Source of the DNA: Paraburkholderia elongata | GTDB lineage: Bacteria; Pseudomonadota; Gammaproteobacteria; Burkholderiales; Burkholderiaceae | Assembly (NCBI RefSeq): GCF_013177735.1 | Contig: NZ_WOEZ01000018.1 | Span: 62,001-126,000, forward strand | Length of the DNA stretch: 64,000 bases | Reading direction: 5' to 3' | In this document: positions 43,629 to 52,575 of the stretch, piece by piece | Layout of the letters: every line of letters starts with the position of its first letter | How positions within the stretch are numbered: position 1 is the first letter of the stretch | Translations under genes and position numbers: made by a program | Notes under the pieces: model-generated | Database searches by the model: none | What the model was told of the DNA's origin: nothing | What the model saw: only the letters and a program-made list of their open reading frames with translations

Positions 43629-44594
43629 ATGGATTTGTTCATGTCGATGGAAGCGTTCGTGCGGGCCGCGGAAGCGCAGAGCTTTGCCGGCGCCGCGCGG
43701 CAGCTGGGCGTTGCCAAATCGGTGGTGACGTCTCGCGTTAAACAGCTCGAAGACCATTTCGGCGTGCCGCTGTTTCATCGGTCGACGCGCGCGGTGCGCC
43801 TGTCCGAACTCGGCGAGACGTATTACCGTGAGTGCGCGGAGCTGGTCAACAAGGTCCACGATTTGTCCGGGCGCTCGCGCGGCGATCCACAGGCGCTTGC
43901 CGGCACGCTCAATATCCATGTTCTGCCGGGCTTCGCGCTTGGTCATTTTTCGCAAACGCTGATCGAATTCCGCGCCGCTTACCCGCGCGTGGAGTTCGTC
44001 GTGACCGTCAATGACAGAGTCATCGATCCGGTCCAGGAAGGCTTCGATCTGGCGTTGCAGATCTATCCGCCGGCGTCGAACCTGCTGGTCGAGCGGCGTC
44101 TGTTTCCGGTACGCGGCGTGTTATGTGCAGCGCCCGGTTATCTGAAGGAAGAGCCGCTGATCGAAACGCCGCTCGACTTGCTGCGGCACGATTTCGCTCG
44201 TTATTCGTACTATCCATGGGGCGACAAGTGGCCGTTAATGCGCGGCAACGAATGCTTCGAAATCGCACTGAATCCGGTGCTGAAAACCAATAGCGTGCAC
44301 CTCTTGCTGGAGTTCGCGCGAGCCGGCGCGGGCGTCGTCTATCTGCCGACCATGGTCGCCGCTGCCGATCTGCTGGAGCATCGCCTCGAACGCGTGCTGC
44401 CGGAGTACGCGGCGCCGCCGCTGTGGCTCTCGGCGGTCTATCCCGCATCGCACCGCTCGACCACCAAGGTCAAGGCTTTCGTCGACTTCCTGCGCGCCCG
44501 CTATCTGCGCGAACCGCAGTGGGACAAGGCGCTCGGCATTGCGCCGCCGGACGACGAGACCAAGAGCGTCGGCGAGGAACTGGCCGAAGACTGA
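43629..44594 (+). CDS. LysR-family regulator of the hydroquinone operon (321 aa)
   Basis: The ATG at 43629 follows AGGAGACAGG. The winged HTH (MDLFMSMEAFVRAAEAQSFAGAARQLGVAKSVVTSRVKQLEDHFG) is followed by an effector domain (LNIHVLPGFALGHFSQTLIEFRAAYP, later AGAGVVYLPTMVAA). The C-terminus has an acidic tail after residue 300 (PPDDETKSVGEELAED), longer than usual. It lies directly before and on the same strand as the hydroquinone dioxygenase genes and is probably their regulator, as LysR proteins are in known 4-nitrophenol/hydroquinone clusters. The inducer is likely hydroquinone or a precursor (inference). Confidence 0.9.
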   Translation: MDLFMSMEAFVRAAEAQSFAGAARQLGVAKSVVTSRVKQLEDHFGVPLFHRSTRAVRLSELGETYYRECAELVNKVHDLSGRSRGDPQALAGTLNIHVLPGFALGHFSQTLIEFRAAYPRVEFVVTVNDRVIDPVQEGFDLALQIYPPASNLLVERRLFPVRGVLCAAPGYLKEEPLIETPLDLLRHDFARYSYYPWGDKWPLMRGNECFEIALNPVLKTNSVHLLLEFARAGAGVVYLPTMVAAADLLEHRLERVLPEYAAPPLWLSAVYPASHRSTTKVKAFVDFLRARYLREPQWDKALGIAPPDDETKSVGEELAED

Positions 44595-44633
44595 GGTCAG
44601 CCGCACGCCTGTCCGGGTTCGCCACCAGGTAGT

Positions 44634-44647
44634 TTCCCTGGCGGGAA
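44634..44647. promoter_or_regulatory. Palindrome TTCCCTGGCGGGAA upstream of the hydroquinone operon
   Basis: A perfect TTCCC-N4-GGGAA repeat lies about 120 bases before the first structural gene. A further half-site TTCCC occurs at about 44670-44675. The arms are identical to those at 43562-43575, which supports a common regulator. Confidence 0.5.
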
Positions 44648-44766
44648 TTTGATGCACCCATGGTTCGCGTTTCCCGACCCTCAGAACATTGCTGTTGCGC
44701 CTGCAGCCACTTAATCTTCGATCCATGCAACGCATTCGTGGATTCGTAAATTAACTGGAGACAGAC

Positions 44767-45258
44767 ATGCAACAGACCTGGTTCGGCAGCCTGGACAATT
44801 TCCGCAAAGGCTCCATCGAAATCATCAAGGGCAAACCGGAGCATTACGCCATGTCGAACGTGTTCGACGTGGCGAGCCACTCAGAGCCCTACGAGAAAGT
44901 CGTCGTCGGCAAGAATCTCAAGTACGTGATCGAGACGCTGCGTGCGGAAGGTTCGTCGCCGTGGTTCGCTGCGTCGCACGATGAATTCGCAGTCGTGCTC
45001 GACGGCGAGATCGACGTCTATTTCATCAAACCGTCGGACGGACCGCTGGTCGACGCGCAGACCGAAGGCAGTGTGCGGCTCGAAGGCCAGCCGTTGGGTC
45101 AGTCGATGGGTTATGTGCGGCTGCGCCGCGGCCATCAGGCGCTGCTACCCGCAGGCGCCGCCTACCGCTTCGAAGCGGTGACGAAGGGCGTGCTGCTCGT
45201 GCAGACGATCCTCGGACGCTATTCGGTCGAGAAGTGGGCCGACATCTGCATCCACTGA
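44767..45258 (+). CDS. hapC: Hydroquinone 1,2-dioxygenase small subunit (163 aa)
   Basis: A cupin-like protein beginning MQQTWFGSLDNFRKGSIEII, with VLDGEIDVYFIKP and a PAGAAYRFEAV barrel strand. Its size (about 18 kDa) and position directly before a 331-residue partner match the two-subunit Fe(II) hydroquinone dioxygenases described as HapCD and PnpC1C2. The partners cleave hydroquinone to 4-hydroxymuconic semialdehyde. The next two genes encode exactly the following two steps. A TTAACTGGAGAC site precedes the ATG. Family identity is inferred from size, fold and gene order, since no search could be run. Confidence 0.8.
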   Translation: MQQTWFGSLDNFRKGSIEIIKGKPEHYAMSNVFDVASHSEPYEKVVVGKNLKYVIETLRAEGSSPWFAASHDEFAVVLDGEIDVYFIKPSDGPLVDAQTEGSVRLEGQPLGQSMGYVRLRRGHQALLPAGAAYRFEAVTKGVLLVQTILGRYSVEKWADICIH

Positions 45259-45295
45259 TTCCCTCTACACGAACGATCCTCTTCTGGAGCCCATC

Positions 45296-46291
45296 ATGGA
45301 CAAAACCAGCACCCTGCAAAACGTCACCGCGAGCGAGGCCGATGCGGTGTCCGGTTATCGCACGTTCCGCCTCGGTGATTTCGAATTCAGCCGCGATGCT
45401 TATTTCGCTACCGTCAAATGGCCGGCCAAAGGCGAGACCCGCTCGCACCAGATGCATGCCGACGACTTCTTGCGCGCGATGATGCGCGACGTGGCCTGGG
45501 GCTTCTTCTACGGTTGGGTCAATTTCGACGAAGTGATCGGCACGCGCAATCACTACGGCAAGGTTGACATGTACGCCGGTGCGTACAACGCAAGTTTCAA
45601 GGAAGCGGGCATCGATCATATGCAGCAGTTCGACACGCCGCTCATCATGGCGACCTTCAAGGCGATTCTGCGGGACTGGGTCAACGAAGGCTTCGATCCG
45701 TTCGCCGCGCCCGAAGAAACCGGCTCTGCGTTCGGCACGAAGCATGGCGACAACATCGCCGCGATCGAGCGCACGCGGATCGCCACCAGGCGCATGCCGG
45801 GCCTCGAAGGCGATTCGCCGCTGCGCGACGATTTGCCGGTCAACCGCCAGTTTGCGGACGTCGGCCAGGACGAACCGGAGATTCACGCGGAGCCCGGCTT
45901 TGAAGGCGCACTGCATGCGTTCAGCCTCTTCAAGTACCTGTCGCGCTCGGACGTGACGTGGAATCCGTCGGTCACCTCCGTGTGCCAGCAAAGCCTGTTC
46001 TGTCCGACCACCGAAGAGTTCGTGCTGCCGGTGTTCCATGGCAACGACCGCGTCGAGTGGTTCCTGCAACTGTCCGATCAGATCATCTGGGACGTCGCCG
46101 ACAAGGACAGCGGCGAGCCGCGCGCGCGCATCACGATGAACGCGGGCGATATCGCCGCGATGCCGGCCGATATCCGCCACAAGGGCTACTCGCAGAAGCG
46201 TTCGATGCTGCTGGTGTGGGAGAACGCTACGCCCGATCTGCCCAAGCGCTACGAAAGCGGCGAACTGCCGCCGTATCCGATCCAGATGTAA
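45296..46291 (+). CDS. hapD: Hydroquinone 1,2-dioxygenase large subunit (331 aa)
   Basis: The protein has YRTFRLGDFEFSRDAYFATVKWPAKGETRSHQMHADDFLRAMMRDVAWGFFYGWVNFDEVIGTRNHYG near the start and a cupin-like C-terminal half with VFHGNDRVEWFLQLSD and DIAAMPADIRHKGYSQKRSMLLVWEN. Candidate Fe(II) ligands are His and Glu in these stretches. Size (about 37 kDa) and adjacency to the 163-residue subunit match HapD/PnpC2. The enzyme opens hydroquinone between C1 and C2. Ribosome site tctggagccc. Thirty-seven bases separate it from the small subunit gene. Confidence 0.8.
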   Translation: MDKTSTLQNVTASEADAVSGYRTFRLGDFEFSRDAYFATVKWPAKGETRSHQMHADDFLRAMMRDVAWGFFYGWVNFDEVIGTRNHYGKVDMYAGAYNASFKEAGIDHMQQFDTPLIMATFKAILRDWVNEGFDPFAAPEETGSAFGTKHGDNIAAIERTRIATRRMPGLEGDSPLRDDLPVNRQFADVGQDEPEIHAEPGFEGALHAFSLFKYLSRSDVTWNPSVTSVCQQSLFCPTTEEFVLPVFHGNDRVEWFLQLSDQIIWDVADKDSGEPRARITMNAGDIAAMPADIRHKGYSQKRSMLLVWENATPDLPKRYESGELPPYPIQM

Positions 46292-46386
46292 CTCTCAGAC
46301 ATTCCCCCCGATTGCCGATCGAACGGCGCCAGACCGCTGGCGCCGCGGGGAATGTCACGCCCCGCTTTTACTTGCATAGGACTGAC

Positions 46387-47850
46387 ATGCAAACGCAACT
46401 CTTCATTGGTGGCCGCTTCGTGCCGGCTGCAAACGGCGAAACGCTCGCCTCCCTCAATCCGCACGACAACTCGGTGATTGCCGAAGTCGCGATGGCCGGA
46501 CCCGCCGATGTCGATCGCGCCGTGGCGGCGGCGAAAGCGGCGTTTCCGAAGTGGAGCAATCTCGCCGCGATGGAGCGGGGGCGCCTGCTGCTCAAACTCG
46601 CCGACGCGATCGAGGCGAACGCCGATGCGCTCGCGCGCCTCGAATCGCTCGACACCGGCCACCCGATTCGCGACACGCGCAATCTCGATGTGCCGCGCAC
46701 CGCAGCCACGTTTCGCTATTTCGGCGGCATGGCCGACAAATTCGAAGGCTCGGTGATTCCGGTCGAGCAGGGCTTTCTGAACTACATGACGCGCGAGCCG
46801 GTCGGCATCGTCGGGCAGGTGGTGCCGTGGAATTTCCCGCTGATGTTCACGAGCTGGAAGATGGCGCCCGCGCTCGCCGCAGGCAACTGCGTGATCATGA
46901 AGCCCGCTGAACTCACGCCGCTGTCGAGTCTCGCAATCGCAGAACTGATGGCCGAGGTTGGATTTCCAGACGGTGTCGTCAATATCCTGCCGGGCCTAGG
47001 TCATGTCGCCGGTCAGTACATTGCCGAGCATCCGGAGATCAGCAAGGTCGCCTTTACCGGCTCGACTGCGATCGGGCGCAAGATCGTGCAGGCGTCGAGC
47101 GGCAATCTGAAGAAGGTACAGCTCGAACTCGGCGGCAAAGGCGCGAACATCGTATTCGGCGACGCGAATATCGATGCCGTCGTGCAAGGCTCGGCATTCG
47201 CGATCTTCCACAACCAGGGGCAGGCGTGCATTGCCGGCTCGCGGATGATCGTGCACGAATCGATCGCTGACGAAGTGCTCGAGAAGTTCACCGCGTTAAG
47301 CCGCACGATCCGGATCGGCAATCCGCTCGATCCACTGACCGAAATGGGCCCGCTCACCTCGCGTCAGCATCGCGACCGCGTGCTGTCGTTCGTCGACGTC
47401 GCACGCGAACAGGGTGGCCGCGTGCTGGCGGGCGGCAAGGCGCCGGACGACGTAGCGCTGGCGAATGGCTGCTACGTCGAGCCGACCATCGTTCAAGCGC
47501 TGCCGGAGCATCGGGTGTCGCAGGAAGAAGTGTTCGGTCCGTTCATGACCGTCACCACATTCCGCACAGACGAAGAAGCGCTCGCGATTGCGAACGGCAC
47601 CGAGTACGGTCTCGGCGCAGGTCTCTGGACGCGCGACTTGCAACGCGCGCATCTCGTGGCGCGCGAGATTCGCGCCGGTATGGTGTGGATCAACTGCTAC
47701 AAGCGCGTGAGCCCCGCGTCACCGTTCGGCGGTGTCGGCGCGAGCGGCTACGGCCGCGAGATGGGTTTCGAAGCGATGCGCGAATACACGCAACCCAAGT
47801 CGGTCTGGGTCAACGTGGATGCGCAGATTCCGCCTTACTACCCGCGCTGA
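46387..47850 (+). CDS. hapE: 4-Hydroxymuconic semialdehyde dehydrogenase (487 aa)
   Basis: A complete NAD(P)-dependent aldehyde dehydrogenase: VGIVGQVVPWNFPLMFTSWK (cofactor Asn), FTGSTAIGRKI, general-base Glu in QLELGGKGANIV and catalytic Cys in NQGQACIAGSR. ATG 46387 with aggactgac is the start; an upstream open frame through the dioxygenase gene is not used. In hydroquinone pathways this enzyme oxidises 4-hydroxymuconic semialdehyde to maleylacetate, and gene order dioxygenase-dehydrogenase-maleylacetate reductase is preserved here. A betaine-aldehyde-like enzyme is the alternative on sequence alone. Confidence 0.85.
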   Translation: MQTQLFIGGRFVPAANGETLASLNPHDNSVIAEVAMAGPADVDRAVAAAKAAFPKWSNLAAMERGRLLLKLADAIEANADALARLESLDTGHPIRDTRNLDVPRTAATFRYFGGMADKFEGSVIPVEQGFLNYMTREPVGIVGQVVPWNFPLMFTSWKMAPALAAGNCVIMKPAELTPLSSLAIAELMAEVGFPDGVVNILPGLGHVAGQYIAEHPEISKVAFTGSTAIGRKIVQASSGNLKKVQLELGGKGANIVFGDANIDAVVQGSAFAIFHNQGQACIAGSRMIVHESIADEVLEKFTALSRTIRIGNPLDPLTEMGPLTSRQHRDRVLSFVDVAREQGGRVLAGGKAPDDVALANGCYVEPTIVQALPEHRVSQEEVFGPFMTVTTFRTDEEALAIANGTEYGLGAGLWTRDLQRAHLVAREIRAGMVWINCYKRVSPASPFGGVGASGYGREMGFEAMREYTQPKSVWVNVDAQIPPYYPR

Positions 47851-47856
47851 ACCGCC

Positions 47857-48915
47857 ATGGAACCGTTCATCTATAACGGCCTGCCGTCGCGCGTGATCTT
47901 CGGCGCGGGCAGTCTCGACCAGCTCGATCGTGAAATCGGTTTGCTCGGCGCGACGCGGGCGATCGTGTTGTCCACGCCGCAACAGCGTGCCCAGGCCGAA
48001 GCGCTGGCGGCGAGCCTCGGCTCGCGGGCCGCGGGCGTCTACGCCGAAGCCGTGATGCACGTGCCGATCGAAACCGCTCGTGCGGCCCGCGACTTTGCCA
48101 CGCAGGTCGGCGCCGATTGCGCGATTGCAATAGGCGGCGGTTCGACGACCGGACTCGGCAAGGCAATCGCGCTCGAAACCTCGCTCCCGATCATCGCGAT
48201 TCCGACCACTTACGCAGGCTCCGAAATGACGCCGATTTACGGTCTCACCGAAGACGGCGTCAAAAAGACCGGCCGCGATCTGCGCGTGCTGCCGAAGACG
48301 GTGATCTACGACCCGTCGTTGACCACCTCGCTGCCGCCCGCGTTATCGCTGACAAGCGGCATCAACGCAATCGCGCATGCGGCCGAAGGGCTCTACGCGC
48401 AGGACGCGAACCCGATCATCGCGTTGATGGCGGAAGAGGGTATCCGTGCGCTCGGCCAGGGCTTGCCTCGCGTCATGCTTAAACCGGACGATCTCGCTGC
48501 ACGTGGCGACTGCCTCTATGGCGCATGGCTGTGCGGCGCGGTGCTCGGCAGCGTCGGCATGGCATTGCATCACAAGCTGTGCCATACGCTCGGCGGCACG
48601 TTCAATCTGCCGCACGCGGAGACGCACACGATCGTCTTGCCGCACGTGCTCGCCTATAACCGCGAGGCCGCGCCTGAGGCAATGAAACGTATTGCACGCG
48701 CGCTGCATGCCGACGACGCCGCGCAAGGCGTATTCGACCTCGCCCGCGATCACGGCGCACCTACCGCGCTGAAAGACATCGGTGTGAGCGCAACCGATCT
48801 CGACGTCGCGCTCGATCTCGCGCTGAAGAATCCGTACTGGAATCCGCGGCCGGTCGAACGAACGCCGCTACGCGCGCTGCTGGAAGCTGCCTTCGAGGGC
48901 AGACGGCCAGATTAG
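47857..48915 (+). CDS. hapF: Maleylacetate reductase (352 aa)
   Basis: Iron-containing alcohol dehydrogenase superfamily: GLPSRVIFGAGSLDQLDREI, the nucleotide loop IAIGGGSTTGLGKAIAL, IPTTYAGSEMTPIYGLTEDGVKKTGRD (a maleylacetate reductase signature) and SLTSGINAIAHAAEGLYA, HHKLCHTLGG with the usual His positions. It reduces maleylacetate to 3-oxoadipate with NAD(P)H. Length and motifs are typical. It starts six bases after the dehydrogenase stop, and transcription continues into the ABC importer genes. Maleylacetate made by the intradiol operon at 55 kb could use the same enzyme. Confidence 0.9.
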   Translation: MEPFIYNGLPSRVIFGAGSLDQLDREIGLLGATRAIVLSTPQQRAQAEALAASLGSRAAGVYAEAVMHVPIETARAARDFATQVGADCAIAIGGGSTTGLGKAIALETSLPIIAIPTTYAGSEMTPIYGLTEDGVKKTGRDLRVLPKTVIYDPSLTTSLPPALSLTSGINAIAHAAEGLYAQDANPIIALMAEEGIRALGQGLPRVMLKPDDLAARGDCLYGAWLCGAVLGSVGMALHHKLCHTLGGTFNLPHAETHTIVLPHVLAYNREAAPEAMKRIARALHADDAAQGVFDLARDHGAPTALKDIGVSATDLDVALDLALKNPYWNPRPVERTPLRALLEAAFEGRRPD

Positions 48916-48957
48916 CGCGAACGCCCCCCACTCATACAAAAAATTCAGGAGACAACC

Positions 48958-50247
48958 ATGGACGCACATTCCTTCGATGCGAAGCGCCGCCGCTTCGTCA
49001 CACTCGCGGCGGGCGGCGCGCTCGCCGCGTCAACCTCGGCGTTCTCGCCGCTCGTTTTCTCTGCCGGCCCGCGCACGCTGAAAATCGGCTACGTCTCGCC
49101 GCAAACGGGCCCACTCGCACCGTTCGGCGAAGCGGATCGCTTCACGATCCAGCAGATGCAAACGGCGCTGAAAAACGGCATCGTGATCGGCGGTAAAACT
49201 TATCCGGTGTCGATTGTCGTTAAGGACAGCCAGTCGAATCCGAATCGCGCCGGCGAAGTCGCCAACGATCTGATCCTGAAGGACAAGGTCGACATCATGC
49301 TCGTGTCCGGCACGCCTGAGACCGCGAATCCGGTCAGCGATGCGTGCGAGCTGAACGAGATGCCTTGTGTGTCGACGGTGGTGCCGTGGCAGCCGTGGTT
49401 CTTCGGCAGAAAGGGCGATCCGAAAAAGGGTTTCCGCTTTACCTATCACTTCTTCTGGGGACTGGAGGACGTGATCGCGGTCTTCACCGGCATGTGGCAA
49501 TCGGTGCAGACCAATCACAGCGTCGGCGGCCTGTTTCCGAACGACGGCGACGGCAACGCCTGGGGCGACGCGAAGCTTGGCTTCCCGCCGGTGCTCGCAC
49601 AAAAGGGCTTCACGCTGAAAGATCCGGGCCGTTTCCAGAGCATGACGCAGGATTTTTCCGCGCAGATTTCGTCGTTCAAGCAGGCGAATACGCAGATCGT
49701 CACCGGCGTCGTGATCCCGCCCGACGCAAAGAATTTTCTCGTTCAGGCGCGCCAGCAAGGCCTGAAGCCAAAAGTCATTTCGATCGGCAAGGCACTGCTG
49801 TTTCCCACATCGATCGAAGCGCTCGGCGATCTCGGCGATGGACTCTCCACCGAGGTGTGGTGGTCGCCGTCGCATCCGTTCAAGTCGTCGTTGACGGGAC
49901 AAAGCGCGCGGCAAGTCGCGGACGACTACGAGCGCATCACGTCGAAGCAGTGGACGCAACCGATCGGTTTTGCGCACGCTCTGTTCGAAATTGCCGTCGA
50001 TGCGTTAAAGCGCGCGAAAGATGTCGATTCCAACGAAGCGATCCGCGACGCGGTTGCATCGACCAAGCTCGATACGCTGGTCGGCCATGTTGCTTGGGGC
50101 AGTGGGCCAGTGAAGAACGTCGCGAAGACGCCATTGGTAGGCGGCCAATGGGTGAAGGGACAGAAGCATCGCTTCGATCTGGCGATCGTCAACAACCAGC
50201 TCGCGCCGAGCGTGCCGCTGTCCGGCCCGCTCAAGCTGATCGCGTGA
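48958..50247 (+). CDS. ABC importer substrate-binding protein, branched-chain type (429 aa)
   Basis: A twin-arginine-like signal (KRRRFVTLAAGGALAAS) leads to a mature periplasmic binding protein of the LivK type: LKIGYVSPQTGPLAPFGEADRFTIQQMQTAL, VNDLILKDKVDIMLVSGTPETA-like segments and IGFAHALFEIAVDALKRA. The Trp/Phe-rich PCVSTVVPWQPWFF and YHFFWGLEDVIAVF segments suggest an aromatic ligand in place of an amino acid. Placement after the hydroquinone genes implies import of hydroquinone or its precursor (inference). Tat-type export of a binding protein is uncommon but seen in this family. Confidence 0.9.
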   Translation: MDAHSFDAKRRRFVTLAAGGALAASTSAFSPLVFSAGPRTLKIGYVSPQTGPLAPFGEADRFTIQQMQTALKNGIVIGGKTYPVSIVVKDSQSNPNRAGEVANDLILKDKVDIMLVSGTPETANPVSDACELNEMPCVSTVVPWQPWFFGRKGDPKKGFRFTYHFFWGLEDVIAVFTGMWQSVQTNHSVGGLFPNDGDGNAWGDAKLGFPPVLAQKGFTLKDPGRFQSMTQDFSAQISSFKQANTQIVTGVVIPPDAKNFLVQARQQGLKPKVISIGKALLFPTSIEALGDLGDGLSTEVWWSPSHPFKSSLTGQSARQVADDYERITSKQWTQPIGFAHALFEIAVDALKRAKDVDSNEAIRDAVASTKLDTLVGHVAWGSGPVKNVAKTPLVGGQWVKGQKHRFDLAIVNNQLAPSVPLSGPLKLIA

Positions 50248-50267
50248 CTTCACAGCGGAGAGCGGTG

Positions 50268-50990
50268 ATGAACCCAGTTCTCAGATTAACCGGCGTGTCG
50301 AAGCGTTATGGCGCGCTACAGGTGACCGACGACATCAGCTTTGCGGTCGAACGTGGCGAAACGTACGGCATTCTCGGTCCGAACGGCGCCGGCAAGACCA
50401 CGCTGTTCAACCTGGTCAGCGGCGACGTGCGGCCCGATCAGGGCAGCGTCGAATTCGACGGCGCGGATGTGAACCACTTGCCGCCGCATCGCCGGTGCGC
50501 GGCGGGGATCGGCCGCTCGTATCAGGTGCCGCGCCCGTTCGGCGGCATGACGGTGTTCGAAAACCTGCTGGTGGGCGCGACCTTCGGCGGTGAACTGGCC
50601 GAGCATGCTGCCTACGACGTCTGCATGGATGTGCTCGAACGCACCGGTCTCAAAGTGCGCGCCAACCAGTTGGCCGGCACGCTGGGGCTGCTGGATCGCA
50701 AACGTCTCGAACTGGCCCGCGCTTTGGCCACGCAGCCGCAACTGCTGCTGCTGGATGAGATCGCCGGCGGTCTGACCGAACCCGAAACGCACGAACTCGT
50801 CGACGAGATTCGCCGCGTCAAGGAGGCTGGCGTGACGATCGTGTGGATCGAACACGTCGTGCATGCGTTGCTCGCGGTGGCTGACAGGCTGCTCGTCATC
50901 AACTTCGGCAAGCGGCTTGCTGAAGGCTTGCCCGCCGCCGTGATGGACGATCCCGAAGTGCGGCGCGTGTACCTCGGACTGGAGGCTTGA
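50268..50990 (+). CDS. ABC importer ATP-binding protein, LivG type (240 aa)
   Basis: Start at ATG 50268 after gcggagagcggtg; the longer open frame is an artefact running through the binding-protein gene. Walker A GPNGAGKTT, Q-loop around GIGRSYQVPRPFGGMTVFEN, a modified signature region GTLGLLDRKRLELARALA and Walker B LLLLDEIAGGLTEPE are present. The signature reads GTLGLLDRKR where most proteins have LSxGQ-R-LE, the usual LivG variation. It powers the importer together with the next ATPase. Confidence 0.92.
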   Translation: MNPVLRLTGVSKRYGALQVTDDISFAVERGETYGILGPNGAGKTTLFNLVSGDVRPDQGSVEFDGADVNHLPPHRRCAAGIGRSYQVPRPFGGMTVFENLLVGATFGGELAEHAAYDVCMDVLERTGLKVRANQLAGTLGLLDRKRLELARALATQPQLLLLDEIAGGLTEPETHELVDEIRRVKEAGVTIVWIEHVVHALLAVADRLLVINFGKRLAEGLPAAVMDDPEVRRVYLGLEA

Positions 50991-50992
50991 TC

Positions 50993-51703
50993 ATGTCGGC
51001 ATTGCTGGAGACCCGCGCCCTGAGCGCGTTTTACGGCGACTTCCAGGCGCTGTTCGGCATCGACGTGACGGTCGCGCCCGGCGAGGTGATCGCGCTGATC
51101 GGCTCGAACGGCGCCGGCAAGTCGACCTTTCTGAAATCGGTGGCGGGCTTGCTGCGCCCGCGGGACGCCGATCAGATCCTGTATTGCGGCGAGCCGATCG
51201 GCAGCGCGGCCGCGGCGAGCATCGTCGGCAAGGGCATTGCGCTGGTGCCGGAAGGCCGGCGTCTGTTTGCGAGCCTGAGCGTCGAAGAAAACCTGCTGCT
51301 CGGCGCGTTCTCCAAACGGCCAGGCCGCTGGAACTTGCAAAGCGTCTACTCGCTGTTTCCGGCGTTGCAGGAGCGCCGTCACCATGCGGCCACCGCATTG
51401 TCGGGCGGTCAGCAGCAGATGGTCGCGATCGGCCGTGCATTGATGAGCAATCCTGATCTTCTGATGTGCGACGAGCTTTCGCTCGGCCTTGCGCCGGTGA
51501 TCGTGCGCGAGATCTATGCGGCGTTGCCCGCGATCGTTGCCGGCGGCATGAGCGCGATCGTCGTCGAGCAGGACGTGCAACTGGCGCGCCGCGTGTCGTC
51601 GCGTTTCTATTGCTTCCAGGAAGGGCGTGTGTCGCTTGCAGGCGTCTCGGCCGAGGTGTCGGACGAGGCGATCACGCAAGCGTATTTTGGAGCGGTCGCA
51701 TGA
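50993..51703 (+). CDS. ABC importer ATP-binding protein, LivF type (236 aa)
   Basis: Start at ATG 50993 with GGAGG eight bases upstream, overlapping the end region of the previous ATPase. Walker A GSNGAGKST, PEGRRLFASLSVEENL, signature LSGGQQQMVAIGRAL, and a Walker B reading LLMCDELSLGLAP (the usual LLLDEPS replaced by CDELS, which is common in LivF). It forms the ATPase heterodimer with the LivG-type protein. Confidence 0.92.
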   Translation: MSALLETRALSAFYGDFQALFGIDVTVAPGEVIALIGSNGAGKSTFLKSVAGLLRPRDADQILYCGEPIGSAAAASIVGKGIALVPEGRRLFASLSVEENLLLGAFSKRPGRWNLQSVYSLFPALQERRHHAATALSGGQQQMVAIGRALMSNPDLLMCDELSLGLAPVIVREIYAALPAIVAGGMSAIVVEQDVQLARRVSSRFYCFQEGRVSLAGVSAEVSDEAITQAYFGAVA

Positions 51704-52566
51704 ACACATTTATCAATATCGTCGTCCAGGGCGTGCTGCTCGGTGCGCTATATGGGCTCTTCGCGATGGGGCAGTCGTTGGTGTTCGGTGTGATGCGGCT
51801 CACCAATACCGCGCACGGCGACTTCATCGTGTTGCTGGTGTTCGTGCTGTTCGCACTGACGAACTACGCGCATTTACCGCTCGCCGTGTCGCTGGTTCTG
51901 CTGCTCGTGATCGCGTTTGGCGCGGGCTATGCGGTGCAGTACACGATTCTCAACCGGGTGAGCAGCCGTGATCCGCTGCCTTCGCTGATCGTCACGTTCG
52001 GGTTATCGATCGTGATCCAGAACGTGTTGCAACAGGTGTTCTCCGCGGATCCGCGATCGATCGCCACCGGCAGCTTCGAATCGCAGAGCATCACGCTCGC
52101 GGGCGGCATCACGCTGGGATACCTGCCGCTTGTCACTTTGGTCGTCACTTTCGCTTTGGCTTTCGCGATGCAGTGGCTGTTCGGCCGCACGCCGCTTGGC
52201 CGCGCGTTTCGCGCCACCTCGGATGACCGCGAGATCGTGCAACTGATGGGCGTCTCGTACCGCCGCACCTATGCGCTGGCAATGGGCATTGCGTTCGTGC
52301 TGATCGCGGTCGCCGCCGCGCTGTATTCGATGCGCACGGCGGTGTCGCCGACCGATGGCCCGGCGTTGCTGCTGTACGCGTTCGAAGCAGTGATCATCGG
52401 CGGAATGGGTTCTTTCTGGGGCACCTTCGTCGGCGGCATGGCGCTCGGTATTGCGCAGCAGGTGGGCTTTTATTTCGACCCCGGCTGGGGTATCTGGCTC
52501 GGCCACGTGGTGTTTCTCGGCGTGCTGGTGGCACGGCCGCAGGGCTTGCTTCCCAAAACCGCATAG
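51700..52566 (+). CDS. ABC importer permease, LivH type (288 aa)
   Basis: Start ATGA overlaps the stop of the ATPase gene by four bases. The product MNTFINIVVQGVLLGALYGLFAMGQSLVFGVMRLTNTAHGDFIVL has the LivH hallmark 'GL-A-G-sL-fGvm---N-aHGdf'. About eight transmembrane helices follow, with the EAA-like ATPase contact loop LGRAFRATSDDREIVQLMGVS. FEAVIIGGMGSFWGTFVGG is the conserved ending. It forms the inner-membrane channel with the LivM-type partner. Confidence 0.92.
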   Translation: MNTFINIVVQGVLLGALYGLFAMGQSLVFGVMRLTNTAHGDFIVLLVFVLFALTNYAHLPLAVSLVLLLVIAFGAGYAVQYTILNRVSSRDPLPSLIVTFGLSIVIQNVLQQVFSADPRSIATGSFESQSITLAGGITLGYLPLVTLVVTFALAFAMQWLFGRTPLGRAFRATSDDREIVQLMGVSYRRTYALAMGIAFVLIAVAAALYSMRTAVSPTDGPALLLYAFEAVIIGGMGSFWGTFVGGMALGIAQQVGFYFDPGWGIWLGHVVFLGVLVARPQGLLPKTA

Positions 52567-52575
52567 AGGCTCGAC

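Noticed and set aside
45958..46386. N-terminal extension of the aldehyde dehydrogenase through the dioxygenase gene
   Set aside because: The extension is an out-of-frame reading of hapD; the real start at 46387 has a ribosome site and begins the family pattern.
49344..50267. Extended frame upstream of the LivG-type ATPase
   Set aside because: It is a shadow of the binding-protein gene; ATPase similarity begins only at 50268.
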